A stretch of DNA of 64,000 bases from Odontocerum albicorne (taxonomy: Eukaryota > Arthropoda > Insecta > Trichoptera > Odontoceridae), in contig OX463859.1 in the NCBI GenBank assembly GCA_949825065.1, positions 29,963,847 to 30,027,846 on the forward strand, given 5' to 3'. The translations under genes were made by a program, and so were the position numbers. The notes under the pieces were generated by a model. That model worked only from the letters and a program-made list of their open reading frames with translations, made no database searches and had not been told where the DNA came from. Shown one piece after another: positions 1 through 11,544 of this stretch (the first letter of the stretch is position 1; the number at the start of each line of letters is the position of its first letter).

Positions 1-840
1 TTCTCAATTTGGTCGAGTGCAACCATATTTTTGTTAGATTCGCCCAATTGGTGTAAAAATATAATGAAATGTGGTATTAAGAAGTATAACTGTACCAAAT
101 TTGAAAAAAAATTGAGTAAAAACGCTTAAATTATTCCAATATGAGAGTTTTTGAGGCTATTGAATCAAATAATGAACCAAAAGCGATGAAATGGCACCTT
201 TATGGTAGATTGTACTCAATTTTGTTGATTTTAACCATCATTTGGGTAAATTTACCCGATTGTTGTAAAAACATAAAGAAATGTGGTACTTAGAAGTGTA
301 AATGTGCCAAAATTGAAGAAACCGATAGTTAAAACGCATGAATGCATCCAATATAAAAGTTTTAGTCGTAAATGCCTCACATTATGAAACAAAAGTAATG
401 CAATGGCCACTTTTTGGAAGATTATACACAATTTTGTTGAGTTTAACCATCGTCGGGGTAGATTTACCCGATTGGTGTAAAAACATAAACAAATATGGTA
501 TTTAGAAGTGTAAATGTGCTAAAATTGAAGAAACTTATAGTTAAAACGCGTAAAAGCATCCAATATGAAAGTATTAGTCGTTAATGCATCAAATTATGAA
601 ACAAAAGCGATGCTATGGCCACTTTATGGTATACACAATTTAGTCGATTTTAACCATTGTTTTGGTAGATTTACCCGATGGGTGTAAAAACTTAAAGAAA
701 TATGGTATTAAGAAGCACTATTGTAACAAAAACGCATAAATTCATCCAATATGAGAGTTTTTGAGGTTATTGAATCAAATTATGGAACAAAAGCGGTGAA
801 AAGGCCGCTTAATTATAAATCATACACCATTGTTTGGAGT
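1..840. repeat. ~211-bp satellite-like tandem repeat, about four copies, truncated by the window edge
   Basis: Four head-to-tail copies can be phased on the motif tgtaaaaa, found near positions 52, 263, 476 and 682, giving periods of about 211, 213 and 206 bp. Each copy also carries a pair of phrases reading roughly 'catccaatatgaaag' and 'ttttggtagatttacccga'. Copies differ by many substitutions, so the array is not freshly homogenised. It may continue leftward outside the window. No coding potential is seen. Confidence 0.8.
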
Positions 841-844
841 TATA

Positions 845-1145
845 ATGCAAGTATAAGTGGGAGCCATAGTAGAAGACGACCAGGAAAGTATGGTTTAACC
901 AAGTGATTGTAATTTGGGACAACGGGAACGTAAGGAATAAGATAAACAGAAGATTACGTATGAATGAGTAAAAGGTAAAAAGTATGTCTCATGTTAGGAA
1001 AGTTTGGCGCTCTGTCCTTTTGCACGCCAAAAGAGGGAAACCTCGTGACGTTATGAGTGTACGTGTTAAACGTAAAAGAAATCATAAATGAATCCTGTGT
1101 ATTTTATTAGATGATGGAAGAGTTAAGAGGAATATCGAACGACGT
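845..1145 (+). mobile_element. L-A LINE 3' remnant (RTE-like RT C-terminus)
   Basis: Reading on the plus strand gives a broken frame like GRRRPGKVWFNQV followed by a phrase ending VWRSVL. This is the basic Gly-Arg-rich block and final Trp-Arg-Ser typical of the very C-terminus of RTE-like LINE reverse transcriptases. A second L-A scrap, with 'gatgatggaagagtta' and 'atatcgaacg', follows at 1108-1140. The element is heavily decayed and 5'-truncated. Similar pieces recur throughout the window. Confidence 0.55.
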
Positions 1146-1219
1146 GAAAATTAATTTAATAATAAATAATAACATAAAAATATTAATTTATTTAATATTA
1201 AAAAATATAAATTTAATTT

Positions 1220-1328
1220 GGTAATTTATTTTTATCAAACATTGTTTATTCCACTTTTTTGTAACGGTATAACCCTACCGGTTTCAAGGCTTTCACCTCA
1301 TCTTCAGGGGAGCACAAACAAGACTAAC
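1220..1328 (-). mobile_element. Penelope-like element (PLE) 3' terminal fragment
   Basis: On the minus strand this carries the same 3' terminus as the PLE copies at 44157 and 63060: a segment that would encode a Pro-Glu-Asp-Glu motif, then ccggtagggttataccgtta, then the aataaacaatgtttgataaa end. Only the last ~100 bp is present, so this is a severely 5'-truncated copy. Family assignment rests on the GIY-YIG-containing copy at 44157-44627. Confidence 0.7.
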
Positions 1329-1815
1329 TATAAACAACATATACATTTAATATTATTAAGTGTATTACATTAGTATTAAAATTATTATTTATTATTACAA
1401 TTATTATTATTTATTATTAAAAATATATATTTTTTTAAATTTAATTTCGAGAGATTTTCTTAAATAAAATTCCACATAACCATTTTTTATTTAATTAAGA
1501 GAGATTTTCTTGAATCAAATTCCATATAACCATTTCCTAATCAAAAAAAAAAGTTGTTAACAAATGGAAAAAAAGCAATGTATAAAATCAACTTTTCCTA
1601 GGAGCAAAGAAGTTTCACTTCTACCACGCGAGAGTCTCACGCATCTGTTTTTTTTTTCTTTCAGTACTGTTATTCCATATAATGGTTATTTGATACGCTG
1701 TTCTGTTATTCCATATTATTTTTTTTTAATTGTGTTGAATTTTCGATGTTACTAATATTTCATGTTTTGTTAAGTAAATATTGTTAAGATTTGTTATTGA
1801 TATATTTTATTCCGT
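1329..1815. other. AT-rich spacer with a short direct repeat
   Basis: Mostly A/T with ATT and TTA runs. A ~35-bp phrase beginning gagagattttctt occurs twice, near 1447 and 1497. A short open frame at 1564-1755 is low-complexity and has no recognisable domain. No gene is supported. Confidence 0.5.
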
Positions 1816-1819
1816 TTTT

Positions 1820-1890
1820 TCGGTCCCATCGGAAATCGAATCCGGAATCCCCGGCCGGCATCTTACCAACTGGGTCACAAAGGTTCGTGA
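1820..1890 (-). repeat. tRNA-like SINE head (SINE-B type)
   Basis: The reverse complement has an A-box-like stretch cccagttggtaagatg and a B-box-like stretch ggattcgatttcc, spaced as in a tRNA. It cannot close a tRNA acceptor stem, so it is a tRNA-derived SINE promoter region and not a tRNA gene. The body and tail are not clearly present next to it. The bases from 1891 to about 2285 hold nothing else that I recognise. Confidence 0.6.
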
Positions 1891-2466
1891 GTATACTAAA
1901 AAAATAAGATTTTAATTAAAGATTTTGAGAAAGACTTTACAAAAAACTTCAAACAAAAACAGAGTGTTGATGAAGACTATTGGGAAATTTTCGCATCTCG
2001 ATGCTTTTGCAAATTGGAAAAATTTAAACAAGGCGCCGCGCCGCACCGCGCCGGGAATGAAACCAATCCCAACTTTATATTATAATTTGGCCAAATTTCC
2101 GCTAATCAAAAATCTCATCTTTTTGCGAAACTTTCCGGCGAAACAATCCACAAGTTTAGTCTTTAAGGTTGGCAGTATTTATTTTTACAACGCATTACCA
2201 GGAGTCTGTTTAGCGAGGAGGGTTGCCTAGGCAGAGGAGGACTCGGGGCATTGTATCATTTCAAGACGAAGCCAGTAACGACAAAACACTGGTAAACAGG
2301 TTGATGGATAAAAAAAGATGGTGATGTAAATAGATGTAGTCGATGAAATGATTAATAATTAAGATGATACTATATCGTTGATAAAGTTAATAGGCGAAAG
2401 ATTTCATTATATGAATAAGTGAAATGTATAGTATGATGAAGATTTAAAGGATAATAACAAGGTTAA

Positions 2467-3089
2467 CCTTTTCCTTCCTGAGCTAAAAAAATCTACGCGA
2501 TCCTGTGCTGTGTATTCAATACACACGTAAAAATGAGCGATTTAAAATCGGAAAAATAAGAATATTCATAGCCAATCGCTTAAATTAATTAAATTTGAAG
2601 TCAAAAGTGATAATAGGTAATTGAAATTTAATTGCTGAAAATATGAAAAAAAAAAAAAAAACATCAGCTAACGTTCACAAAACGGGCAAAGCGACCACCT
2701 CAAATGGATGCTCGGAAGCTACTGAAGCGAGCAAATTGAGATTCTATTTATTGCGTTCCCATATACCGAAGTGGAGTGAGAGTGAGACGTGAATAGCGTC
2801 GTTTCCTCCCCCATAGCGTTTTTTTAGAATGAATATACCTACGTCACACACTGGCACACGTTTGATTGTATTGGTGAATTTATTCCCGATTTTCACATCT
2901 CTGATGTGGCCGATAAATACTAATTATATTATTAATATTTTTTTTATTTTAATATTCATTTATGTATTGAATGAATATGTTTTAATATTCATTCAATGCA
3001 TAAATGAGGAATACCTAAAATCTGAACCCAGTATTTATTATATTTATAGAGATATTAAAGTTTTTAGAAGCAATGTGTACTAGTTGAGG
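2467..3089. mobile_element. piggyBac-like MITE inserted at TTAA, copy 1
   Basis: The segment starts with CCTTTTCCTTCC immediately after TTAA (2463-2466) and is followed by TTAA at 3090-3093. It interrupts the minisatellite, where the phrase ggttaaaagat occurs intact at about 3410 and provides a model of the empty site. It is homologous, in inverted orientation, to 8289-8915. The TTAA target and C-rich CCYTTTCC end resemble piggyBac-superfamily elements. No transposase is encoded. The right-hand TIR seen in copy 2 appears to be missing here. Confidence 0.55.
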
Positions 3090-3504
3090 TTAAAAGATGA
3101 AATTGTTGATGTGATGAACAGATGAATACGATGACGATGTGGTTAAGGTTAATAATTGAGATAATGTAATAGATAGTGTAAATAGACAAAATCAATGATG
3201 AGCGTTAATAGAAAAAAACGTTGACGAGATGAAAAGATTAAATCGATAATGAGGCGGTTAATAATTATGTTGATATAATGGATAACGTGAATTGATAAAA
3301 TTGACTATGAAGTTAATAGAGGAAAAAGTTGATGAAATGGAATCTAGGATGAGGCGGTTAGGTTAAATAATTAAGATAATATACTCGTAGATAGAATGGT
3401 TGATGAGGTTAAAAGATATAATAAAATTTATCATTAAGATGATATAGTTGAGAAGGTTTATAAGTTAAAACCATGTTGAGATTGATAGACGAAATAGTTG
3501 ATAA

Positions 3505-3798
3505 GATGAATGGATAAACTTGTTGATAAGATAAATAGATGTAATCGATGAATAGATAAACTTGTTGATAAGATAAATAGATGTAATCGATGAATAGATA
3601 AACTTGTTGATAAGATAAATAGATGTAATCGATGAATAGATAAACTTGTTGGTAAGATAAATAGATGTAATCGATGAATAGATAAACTTGTTGATAAGAT
3701 AAATAGATGTAATCGATGAATAGATAAACTTGTTGATAAGATAAATAGATGTAATCGATGAATAGATAAACTTGTTGATAAGATAAATAGATGTTATC
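3505..3798. repeat. 42-bp tandem repeat, ~7 copies
   Basis: The unit reads approximately gatgaatagataaacttgtt followed by gataagataaatagatgtaatc. Copies are almost identical. Because 42 is a multiple of three, the minus strand stays open for 140 codons with a 14-residue repeated peptide. That open frame is a repeat artefact, not a gene. Confidence 0.9.
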
Positions 3799-3910
3799 GA
3801 TGATAAGGTAAATTATTAAAATGATATACATAGTTGATAAGGTTAATTAGATAAAATCGATAATGAGATTTACAGACAAAATCGATAATACGGCTGATTA
3901 TGTTTATAAT

Positions 3911-4720
3911 CAAGATGATATAGAGCATAAGTGGGCACCACTCCTCTCTGTGGATGATGTAGCAGTCTTGGGGTTAGGGGGTTGCTCAGGCTCAGGGTAG
4001 TTTACGGTCGTTGAGGAGCAAGTGGACAATAAGACACTAAAAACGGTCATTGAAACATTTTATCCACAACCATAAAGACATACAGTTACGCAAAAATCAT
4101 ACATATAAACCGTTTGTAAAAGTTGATCCTACTGTAAGGGAATGTAAGGGTTGTTTAATTTTCCATGGAAACTTACATCAACATGATGACTAACAATCAA
4201 ACTCGATAACAAGGGATTTCCCATCGCTAATCCCATGAACACAGCTTCGTCTTAAAACAGTATTTTGCTTTTGGAACAGTATACTGAAACAAGACAGTGG
4301 AACAGCATTAAGTCGGAATTAAGAAAAGTTGTTTGGGCATCCGACGCTAACCAACCCCTCAGCGCCCATTTGCAGAGTAGAGCGTATTAAAAATAAATGA
4401 AAAACCGCGAAATAGCTAAAGTCGACGGAGGGGGGAGGATGAAAAACGGGGGTGACTCCCACAATCTTCAACCCCCAACTCCCAAGACTGCGAAACAAGA
4501 CGATCTTGTAAGATAAAGTTTATTATTCAGCCGAATTAAGATCGTGTTTAGCGAAACCTCCATTAATTTCTGTCCTCAAGACTCAGTTTTCTGGCTGTTT
4601 GCTTAAAGTCTTGTCGTTGCGAGTTGATTTTTTTTGGAATATTTTTTCGTCTTTCTTTATTTCTAGGTGAACTTAGCGCATAATGTTATACACAACAACC
4701 ACGCTATATTATTAGTAGCA
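3911..4720. other. Unassigned spacer
   Basis: Apparently unique sequence with no open frame of note, no tRNA-like motif and no terminal repeats. A C/G-rich purine tract lies around 4425-4490. At 4725-4790 there is a small L-A LINE scrap ('gatgatggaagagttatg', 'atatcgaacggcatgtggcg') that recurs at 1108 and 30230. Confidence 0.4.
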
Positions 4721-4820
4721 AAAATATTCTCAGATGATGGAAGAGTTATGAGAGATATCGAACGGCATGTGGCGATATAAAATAAAAGCGATGGGGCACT
4801 AAAACATATCGATCAATCAT

Positions 4821-5187
4821 TGCTGGGCCTCGTAGTTGAGGATCCCCTCGCTAGTCCAACATCAATTCAATTTGAATTCGAAGATGTATCGTGGAGTTTG
4901 CTTTTTTTTCAACTGAGTAAGCCGTTGCAAACCAGCAAACTCTCCAATCACACTCCTGTACTCGACCCGATGGCACGCCAAAGAAAAACAATCGGAGTAC
5001 ACCGGTATGTTTTTTTTCTCTTTTTAAAAGAAAAAATATGACCGAAGTCATAGGGGTAACCTTATACCTCCGTACATTAGCCGGAAAAAGGCCTGCATCA
5101 TTCGACGGGAGTAGCACATCGTGGGGTTCGATCCGACAACCTTTCGCACGGAAGCTCAGTTCATTACCGCGCGGCCATGCACATCTA
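4821..5187 (-). repeat. SINE-A, near full-length, tRNA-derived
   Basis: On the minus strand a tRNA-like head lies at the right (5187 down to about 5105), with a B-box-like ggatcgaacccca and a gtgcgaaaggttgtcg stretch. A body follows with the short palindrome atgaccgaagtcat (5037-5050). The family end at the left reads ctcgtagttgaggatc. At least seven other copies or fragments occur in the window, which defines the family by internal comparison. Short open frames here are incidental. Confidence 0.75.
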
Positions 5188-5254
5188 ACTAAAACATATA
5201 CCTTAACAACGAACCGGACAGTTTAAAAAAATGTTACGATGGTAGTCTACAATA

Positions 5255-5445
5255 TGTTAGTATTTTAGTAATAACTTTGATGTGTGACAGTGAAATGGGG
5301 ACGTGGAAAATCACTGAAATGAGCCGAATTAATGCTGTAGAAAGGCGTGCACTAAAAAGATTACCCACGTACATGGTGACAATGTACGAGATAAGACGGA
5401 ATGAAGTGATTGGTGATACACACATACATATTATCACGCATGTAT
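5255..5445 (+). mobile_element. L-A LINE remnant (RT C-terminal region)
   Basis: The translated phrase includes GTWKITEMSRINAVERRALK and a following EIRRNEVIGD. This matches the part of RTE-like RT C-termini where a Trp-type motif precedes 'NAVEMRxLRR'. The same phrase recurs at 30380 and 35310. It is 5'-truncated and frameshifted, and not functional. Confidence 0.6.
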
Positions 5446-5587
5446 ATTACGGGATAGGCAGAAAGAACAGAGTTCCAAACTTTACTATCCAAGCACACAA
5501 CTTTCACCTCCTCCACATTCATTCATCTCGTCATGTGCAATCTTCTATTATTCACACTTCTCAGTTTACCTTTATAAAACTGTTCCA

Positions 5588-5795
5588 TTGTATTGTATTA
5601 CACTTTCGTTGTATATAGTACAACATGACAGGAGTTTTGCCATATAGTATACTCTTCCAACCAACCAGAAAGATGTTAAATATGCCTCAAGTTAAAATTA
5701 GACAGAATTATTCTTTAAAAAATCTGGGTTGTAGCGAGATTTGAACCAGTACTTTCCAGGCTGGGAGACAGGCGTCTCTAAGTAAGATCCGGTGC
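5588..5795 (-). repeat. SINE-B copy
   Basis: The tail at the left contains gtattacactttcgttgtat and 'ccaaccaaccagaaagatgttaa'-type sequence. The tRNA-like head at the right reads gggttgtagcgagatttgaa on the plus strand. The whole is about 208 bp, like the better copy at 47197-47410. It is oriented with its 3' tail to the left. Confidence 0.7.
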
Positions 5796-6734
5796 ATACG
5801 TAAAGAGTGTTATGTAAATCTCCACATAAGAGGTGCTTAGCAGAAATATTGCAATAAACTAAATCATTTAAACATTTTAAACAAATATGAAAAATCTCAT
5901 TACAATATTCTTCAAATCTACTTAGATATGACAATTTTAGTAAACCCTTCACTAAAATCAGAATTCCTCAAAAACAACCCGGGCACTGGGGAAGGTAGTC
6001 TTGTTTTTGATCGAGTTGAGTGTTGACTAAATTACATTTAAAAAACAACTAGGTAAGTTAATGTTAATAAAAATGGAATAACTAAGTCTCCCAATTCAAA
6101 AGCCTTAGATTGAGGAAATGCTAGAGAAGTACTCTCCTGAACGTAATTACACCTTAATGTAAAATATACACCTTACCAGACTTGTTACCTAATTGTTGTG
6201 CAATTTGCTGTTGACACATTTAAAATGCAAAAGGTTCCGTGTGTTTTAAGCAGACGTGTGGAATTTGAGGCAATATATCGGGCTGTCAATTGTGTTCTAG
6301 GTAACATTATACAAAAACATCAAATCTAATTTAATCCTTATATCTTAAAGTTATATTTGACGTTTATTAAAGTTAAGCCGCTGCTAAATGCCTCCTTAAT
6401 AGAAAATATTGTAGCGGCAAAGCACTAAGCTAACCATAGATAATTGTAGCGATCGTGCAGCGTGAAGGGGCAGAGACAAGAGATCATTATGTGGACGTAT
6501 GTCCGTCACGCTCAACTCACTGTAAAAGTGCAGAAGTTACAAACTTCTCATTTATGTATGCCAGTATTTTTTTCAACGGACTAATGTTGGATGCAAAGCA
6601 TTCCATCTTCATCGACAGAGAGAATGACTGATTCCTGTAGAAAGAAGGCCAGATAATGAAGCAAACGCTGAGAAGATTGTTTTTTTTTTATACTCCATAT
6701 TACGCAGATTTTTCTTGTTCAATCCTCGTCGTCG
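5796..6734. other. Unassigned spacer
   Basis: Apparently unique, moderately AT-rich sequence. I found no tandem repeat, TIR, tRNA-like box or protein similarity. An 84-codon minus frame ending at 5698 overlaps SINE-B and is not supported. Confidence 0.35.
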
Positions 6735-6916
6735 TTGCTGAGCTTCGTAGTCGAAGATCCACTCACCATTCCAACGCCAACTCAGCTAGAAAACGAAGCT
6801 GTGCTGTGGAGTTTTTTAAGTGAATGAACTGTTGCACACCAGCAAACTTATTGGCTACATCGCTGTACTGAATTCGATGGCAGTCTAGTGCGTTTACGCG
6901 CGGCCATGCACTTCAA
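6735..6916 (-). repeat. SINE-A copy, internally deleted
   Basis: Shares with the other SINE-A copies the left end (cttcgtagtcgaagatcc), the middle phrase with gttgcacaccagcaa, and the right end cgcgcggccatgcac. About half of the body, including the atgaccgaagtcat palindrome and most of the tRNA head, is missing. Confidence 0.7.
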
Positions 6917-7145
6917 TTAACCCTTCCAATCCGGTGATGTGTAACTAAAGACGACACGCCTTATCAGGTAAGGATATCTTCTATTTTACATCAATAACAT
7001 TGTAGATAAATAGCGAATATGCCGCAAGCGAAAATCAAACATAACCATCACATCGTTTTATTTCCTCTTTAAGCCCGTAAAGTCTAAACTAAACTAGTTT
7101 AGTCACCTTTTATTCCTAAGTTTGATTATGACATCGTTATTTACA

Positions 7146-8185
7146 CCACACACTATCACTAGCTATAAACATATTATTTACTTCACCTACTACACACTAT
7201 CACTAGATATAAACATATTATTTACTTCACCTACTACACACTATCACTAGTTATAAACATATTATTTACTTCATCTACTACACACTATCACTAGCTATAC
7301 ACATATTATTTACTCCACCTACTACACACTATCACTAGCTATAAACATATTATTTACTTCACCTACTACACACTATCACTAGCTATAAACATATGATTTA
7401 CTTCACCTACTACACAATATCACTAGCTATACACATATTATTTACTTCACCTACTACACACTATCACTAGCTATACACATATTATTTACTTCACCTACTA
7501 CACACTATCACTAGCTATACACATATTATTTACTTCACCTTCTACACACTATCACTAACTATAAACATATTATTTATTCACCTACTACACACTATCACTA
7601 GATATAAACATATTATTTACTTCACCTACTACACACTATCACTAGCTATACACATATTATTTACTTCACCTTCTACACACTATCACTAGCTTTAAACATA
7701 TTATGTATTCACCTACTACACACTATCACTAGATATAAACATATTATTTACTTCACCTTCTACACACTATCACTAGCTATAAACATATTATTTATTCACC
7801 TACTACACACTATCACTAGATATAAACATATTATTTACTTCACCTACTACACACTATCACTAGCTATAAACATATTATTTATTCACCTACTACACACTAT
7901 CACTAGATATAAACATATTATTTACTTCACCTGCTACACACTATCACTAGCTATAAACAAAGTATTTACTTCACCCACTACACACTATCACTAGATATAA
8001 ACATATTATTTACTTCACCTACTACACACTATCACTAGATATAAAAAAATTATTTACTTCACCTACTACACACTATCACTAGATATAAACATATTATTAA
8101 CTTCACCTACTACACACTATCACTAGCTATAAACATATTATTTACTTCACCTACTACACACTATCACTAGATATAAACATATAAT
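7146..8185. repeat. 44-bp tandem repeat, ~23-24 copies
   Basis: The unit reads approximately cacctactacacactatcac then tagctataaacatattatttactt. Copies carry scattered substitutions (gctata/gatata, aaacat/cacata) and a one-base deletion form (tttattcacc) that recurs in alternate copies around 7570-7900, suggesting a higher-order pattern. The array is about 1 kb long and has no open frame. Confidence 0.95.
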
Positions 8186-8288
8186 AAAATAGATATTCAG
8201 AGGTAATCATTGGTGTAAATAATGCATTATATAACAACGACCTGGACTAAATGCTGTTTTTTTTTTCAATAAATGAGTTCGTTTTTAT

Positions 8289-8915
8289 CCCTTCCTTTCC
8301 TGTGATGTGTAACTGGCACACGTTGCTTCTAAAAACTTTAATATCTCTATAAATATAATAAATACTGGGTTCAGATTTTAAGTATTCCTCCGTAATACAT
8401 TTACGCATTGAATGAAAAAATAATATTAATAATAATTAGCACTTATCGGCCACATCAGAGATATTTTGTGAAAATCGGGAATAAATTCACCAATACAATC
8501 AAACGTGTGCCAGTGTGTGACGTAGGTATATGCATTCTAAAAAACCGCCATGGATGAGAAATCGACGCTTTTCACGACTCACTCTCACTCTCTACTTCGG
8601 TATATGGGAACGCAAAAAATAGAATCTCAGTTCGCTCGCTTCTCTCTTTTTATTAGCCAGCCGGCTTTCGTTCGAGGTGGTCGCTCCATCCGTTTTGTGA
8701 ACGTCGTCCGATGTTTTTTTTCATGTTTTCAGCAATTAAATTTCAATTTTTATCACTTTTGGCTTCAAATTTAATTAATTTAAGCGATTGGCTATGAATA
8801 TTCTTATTTTTCCGATTTTAAATCGCTCATTTTTACATAATATGTATTGATGTACTATATATTGAATACACATCACCAGAACGGGCAGATTTTTTTTAGC
8901 AGAGGAAGGGAAAGG
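8289..8915. mobile_element. piggyBac-like MITE, copy 2 (inverted relative to 2467-3089)
   Basis: It begins cccttcctttcc and ends ggaagggaaagg directly before TTAA (8916-8919), giving short CCYTTYCC-type terminal inverted repeats. Most of its length aligns in inverted orientation with 2467-3089, including a cattttgtgaaaat-like block and an aattaatttaagcgattggc block. There is no transposase frame, so it would be non-autonomous. The left TTAA is degenerate (ttat), so the target duplication is not fully proven. Confidence 0.5.
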
Positions 8916-9128
8916 TTAATGTGGTTCGAAATAAATATTATTCATACTGAAAAATACTAAGGTTGATTCTTTTCATACTGCTAGAAGGTGTTGAGTATAA
9001 ACAAAATCAACTGTGTTACTCAATTGGTTTAATACGAGTATACCATTTAGACGCTAAAGTTTCCGACCTAAATAAGATAGATAGAGGGTGTGTGAACTCA
9101 CATCACGTCAACCGCATAGTAAGACGAT

Positions 9129-9432
9129 GTTAGAGTTAAAATTGGATGTCTCGACTCTCAGTAGTATGACAACTAGAGCCGTGTTGTTTCGTTATATTCT
9201 GAAATGTTAAAAATTGAATATCACACGTTTATCAAGTTTCTTTTAAAAAAAAGATAAAATCCCGGCAGAAATTGGATGCCGACGTTTAGGGTCCATAGGG
9301 TTTCCCCCTTTAAAAGAAAACTTGATAACCGCACGATTTTATTTTTCAAACGTTTCGGAATATAACGAAACGACACGTCTTCTATCTGTTCTAGTTGACA
9401 AACTACTGAAAGTTGAGATATTAAATCTTAAC
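9129..9432. mobile_element. Foldback/MITE-like element with ~120-bp imperfect inverted arms
   Basis: The left arm (from 9129, containing gtagtatgacaactaga and gtttcgttatattctgaaa) pairs with the reverse complement of the right arm (gtagtttgtcaactagaa, gtttcgttatattccgaaac) ending near 9432. The spacer around 9265-9300 contains tcccggcagaaattgg. No coding sequence is present. A clear TSD was not found, so the exact ends are approximate. Confidence 0.65.
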
Positions 9433-9784
9433 TGTAATATCACCTGATTTTATGCTATGCTTACAATTTACTGTCTAGAAATGAAAAGCAAATCAACAAG
9501 GCAAATCTCAAAATTTGACTACTAATCCACCCTTAATTAATTGATTAGACATTTATACGAAACGACCAAACCCACATTTAAATTGTTAATATATCTTTTA
9601 TTATTTTTAGCTGAATAAACAAGAAATAAATAAATGAACACAATTCTATCTTTAATTTTCAAGCACTTTTCCAATTTGTTTTTTTTTTCTATTTTGCACA
9701 CAAATTTCCGTTTCGATTATGTCTTCTAGTTTTAATGTTTTATTTTTTCGATATTGTTGATTTTTTCGCAAAATTCAACATTTA
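9433..9784. other. Unassigned AT-rich spacer
   Basis: Unique-looking AT-rich sequence without terminal repeats or protein similarity. The open frames that start at 9735 and 9754 extend only because they run into the 16-bp repeat that follows. Confidence 0.35.
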
Positions 9785-9920
9785 TTTTTACATTTATTTA
9801 TTTCTACATTTATTTATTTCTACATTTATTTATTTCTACATTTATTTATTTCTACATTTATTTATTTCTACATTTATTTATTTCTACATTTATTTATTTC
9901 TACATTTATTTATTTCCATA
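9785..9920. repeat. 16-bp tandem repeat, ~8-9 copies
   Basis: The unit is tacatttatttatttc (or a rotation), repeated with little variation. It keeps short frames open in several phases, but no gene is supported. Confidence 0.9.
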
Positions 9921-10017
9921 TTTTTTCATGATGTTAATCCCTGCAAAATAAACCAGAGATATTTATGAGAGAAAAAAAATGTATATTGAATATATATATT
10001 CGTATCGAATTTCGTAT

Positions 10018-10090
10018 GGACAGGTCGGCTTAGTGGGTAAAGCCCAGGTTCGCACCCTAAAAACGCCGGTACCGTTTGATTTCCAACAGC
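10018..10090 (+). repeat. tRNA-like SINE head fragment
   Basis: Contains an A-box-like cggcttagtgggtaaagc and a B-box-like gtttgatttcc with tRNA-like spacing. There is no acceptor stem and no recognisable SINE body after it. From 10091 to 10584 the sequence is AT-rich with nothing else recognised. Confidence 0.45.
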
Positions 10091-10584
10091 ATATAACTCA
10101 TTGATGAATTTTAACATGTATCCTTTCTTCAAAACTAATTAATTTACGACGCCTTACCAATTTTTAATTTATGACATTTAAGCTTTTAACGGGAACATGT
10201 ATATTTTTTCGTTCAATAAAGCTGGTGTTCAAATAATACTTATTTACGATTTTGATATTGAATTCATAGAATTCCATTTTCAATCACATAAAAAAAAACA
10301 ACTTTTAATATTACTTTATATTTTTTTATTAAATTTGTGAAATCTGTTTCAATATACAATAACAACTCATACAGTTTAACAAAGCCCCTATACAGTGAAA
10401 GATTTTTCATTAATTTATTTATAAAAAAATCGAGATCTATCATACATAGACATTCCATAACACCATTTCCCTGCGAGGGTAGGCAGAGAAGAGAAAGCGA
10501 CAGACTTTACTGTATCGACATACAGCCTCAGGTAGATAAAGATAAATTTCATTGAAACTATTTCGCAACAATAATGTAACTATT

Positions 10585-11095
10585 ACAATGACGCATTTAA
10601 GCCATGTTGGAGTACGTAGAGAGGACAGAGCGCCAAACCTTCCTATACCGACACACATCCTTTGCCTCTTCTACATCTATACACTTTCTCATACAACTCC
10701 TACGATTTCTCTGTCTTTCTAAGTTTTCTTTTTTTCAAAATTTCATTCACTTGATTCAACCATAAATTCCTTGATTTTCCTCTACCACGCATTTCACTCA
10801 CATTTACACTAAATATTTGTTAGTCTTTCTTCCTTCATTAGTCATACGAGTACGTGTCCAAACCATCTGAAAATATTCTTTCTTATTCAAATCAACACAA
10901 CAGCCTTTTCACATTCATCTCTAATCACTTCAATACGTATTCTGCCATTCATTGTCACCCCATGTATTCTTCACAATTCACGAATTTTCACAGAATTTAT
11001 TGGGCACATTTCAGACATTTTTCAACAACCACGTTTCACCACCATATATCAATGTTGGTACAGAAGTACTATTGTAGACTATCATCGTAGCAGAT
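10585..11095 (-). mobile_element. L-A LINE 3' end, decayed
   Basis: The minus strand reads in broken frames through the family signature: a region equivalent to 'RWFGHV' (tcaaaccatctgaaaatatt region on plus), then 'GRGKSRNLWLNQVNEILKK', then a final Val-Trp-like tail with gaggacagagcgcc on the plus strand. Many stops interrupt it. It belongs to the same family as 32690-33150 and 55030-55500. Confidence 0.65.
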
Positions 11096-11136
11096 TTTAA
11101 TATTATCCGGCTCGAGTATATATGTTTTAATGCTCC

Positions 11137-11537
11137 TGTGGGGAACCACGGTCATCGCATGATATTGTCGCATACATACGGTCAATGACCGATGAAACTA
11201 CCTTCGGATTCCTCGATAAATTATAGTAAACAGTCCAAAGGTCACATTCCGGCCATTGACGCCGGCCGAGCTCTCGCACCTCACGCCAGAGAAAGAGAAC
11301 GCACCACGGCTATCTCACCAGTTCCGTATTTAAATGAATACCCACATACGACACTAAACCATTTCTGCATTCACAGAAGCATATCGCGAGCGCACTCTCG
11401 TGCACATTCTAAAAACATATAAATACCCACGTTACTATAAAAATAAACACTCTCTCTTTCCGCATTGCGATCTAACGTGTTTTATTTATTTACCAACTAC
11501 TATCATCATCTCTTCAAATAAGAACCATTCTGCTAAA
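11137..11537 (+). mobile_element. Solo LTR, copy 1 (LTR retrotransposon)
   Basis: It aligns along most of its length with the LTR at 13756-14161: gtcaatgaccgatgaa, catatcgcgagcgca, a TATA-like acatataaataccc, ctctctttccgcattgcgat and an aacgtgttttatttat block. It starts TGTGG and ends CTAAA. Flanks are ctcc on the left and cccc on the right, a plausible 4-bp TSD with one mismatch. No internal gag/pol is present, so it is probably a recombination-derived solo LTR. Confidence 0.65.
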
Positions 11538-11544
11538 CCCCAAT

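Larger units (their letters stand above)
2290..3910. repeat. Degenerate GATGA/GTTGAT-rich minisatellite region
   Basis: Purine-rich degenerate repeats of phrases such as gttgatgaaatg, ataattaagatgatata and gaggttaaaaga fill both flanks (about 2290-2462 and 3090-3910). They are interrupted by the transposon-like segment at 2467-3089. A tidier 42-bp sub-array lies at 3505-3798. No coding function is seen. Confidence 0.7.

Noticed and set aside
3409..3831. 140-codon minus-strand frame with repeated YLSYQQVYLFID
   Set aside because: A translation of the 42-bp tandem repeat only.
7146..8185. CRISPR array
   Set aside because: The repeats are contiguous without unique spacers and there are no cas genes; the sequence is eukaryotic. 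The same holds for the other arrays.
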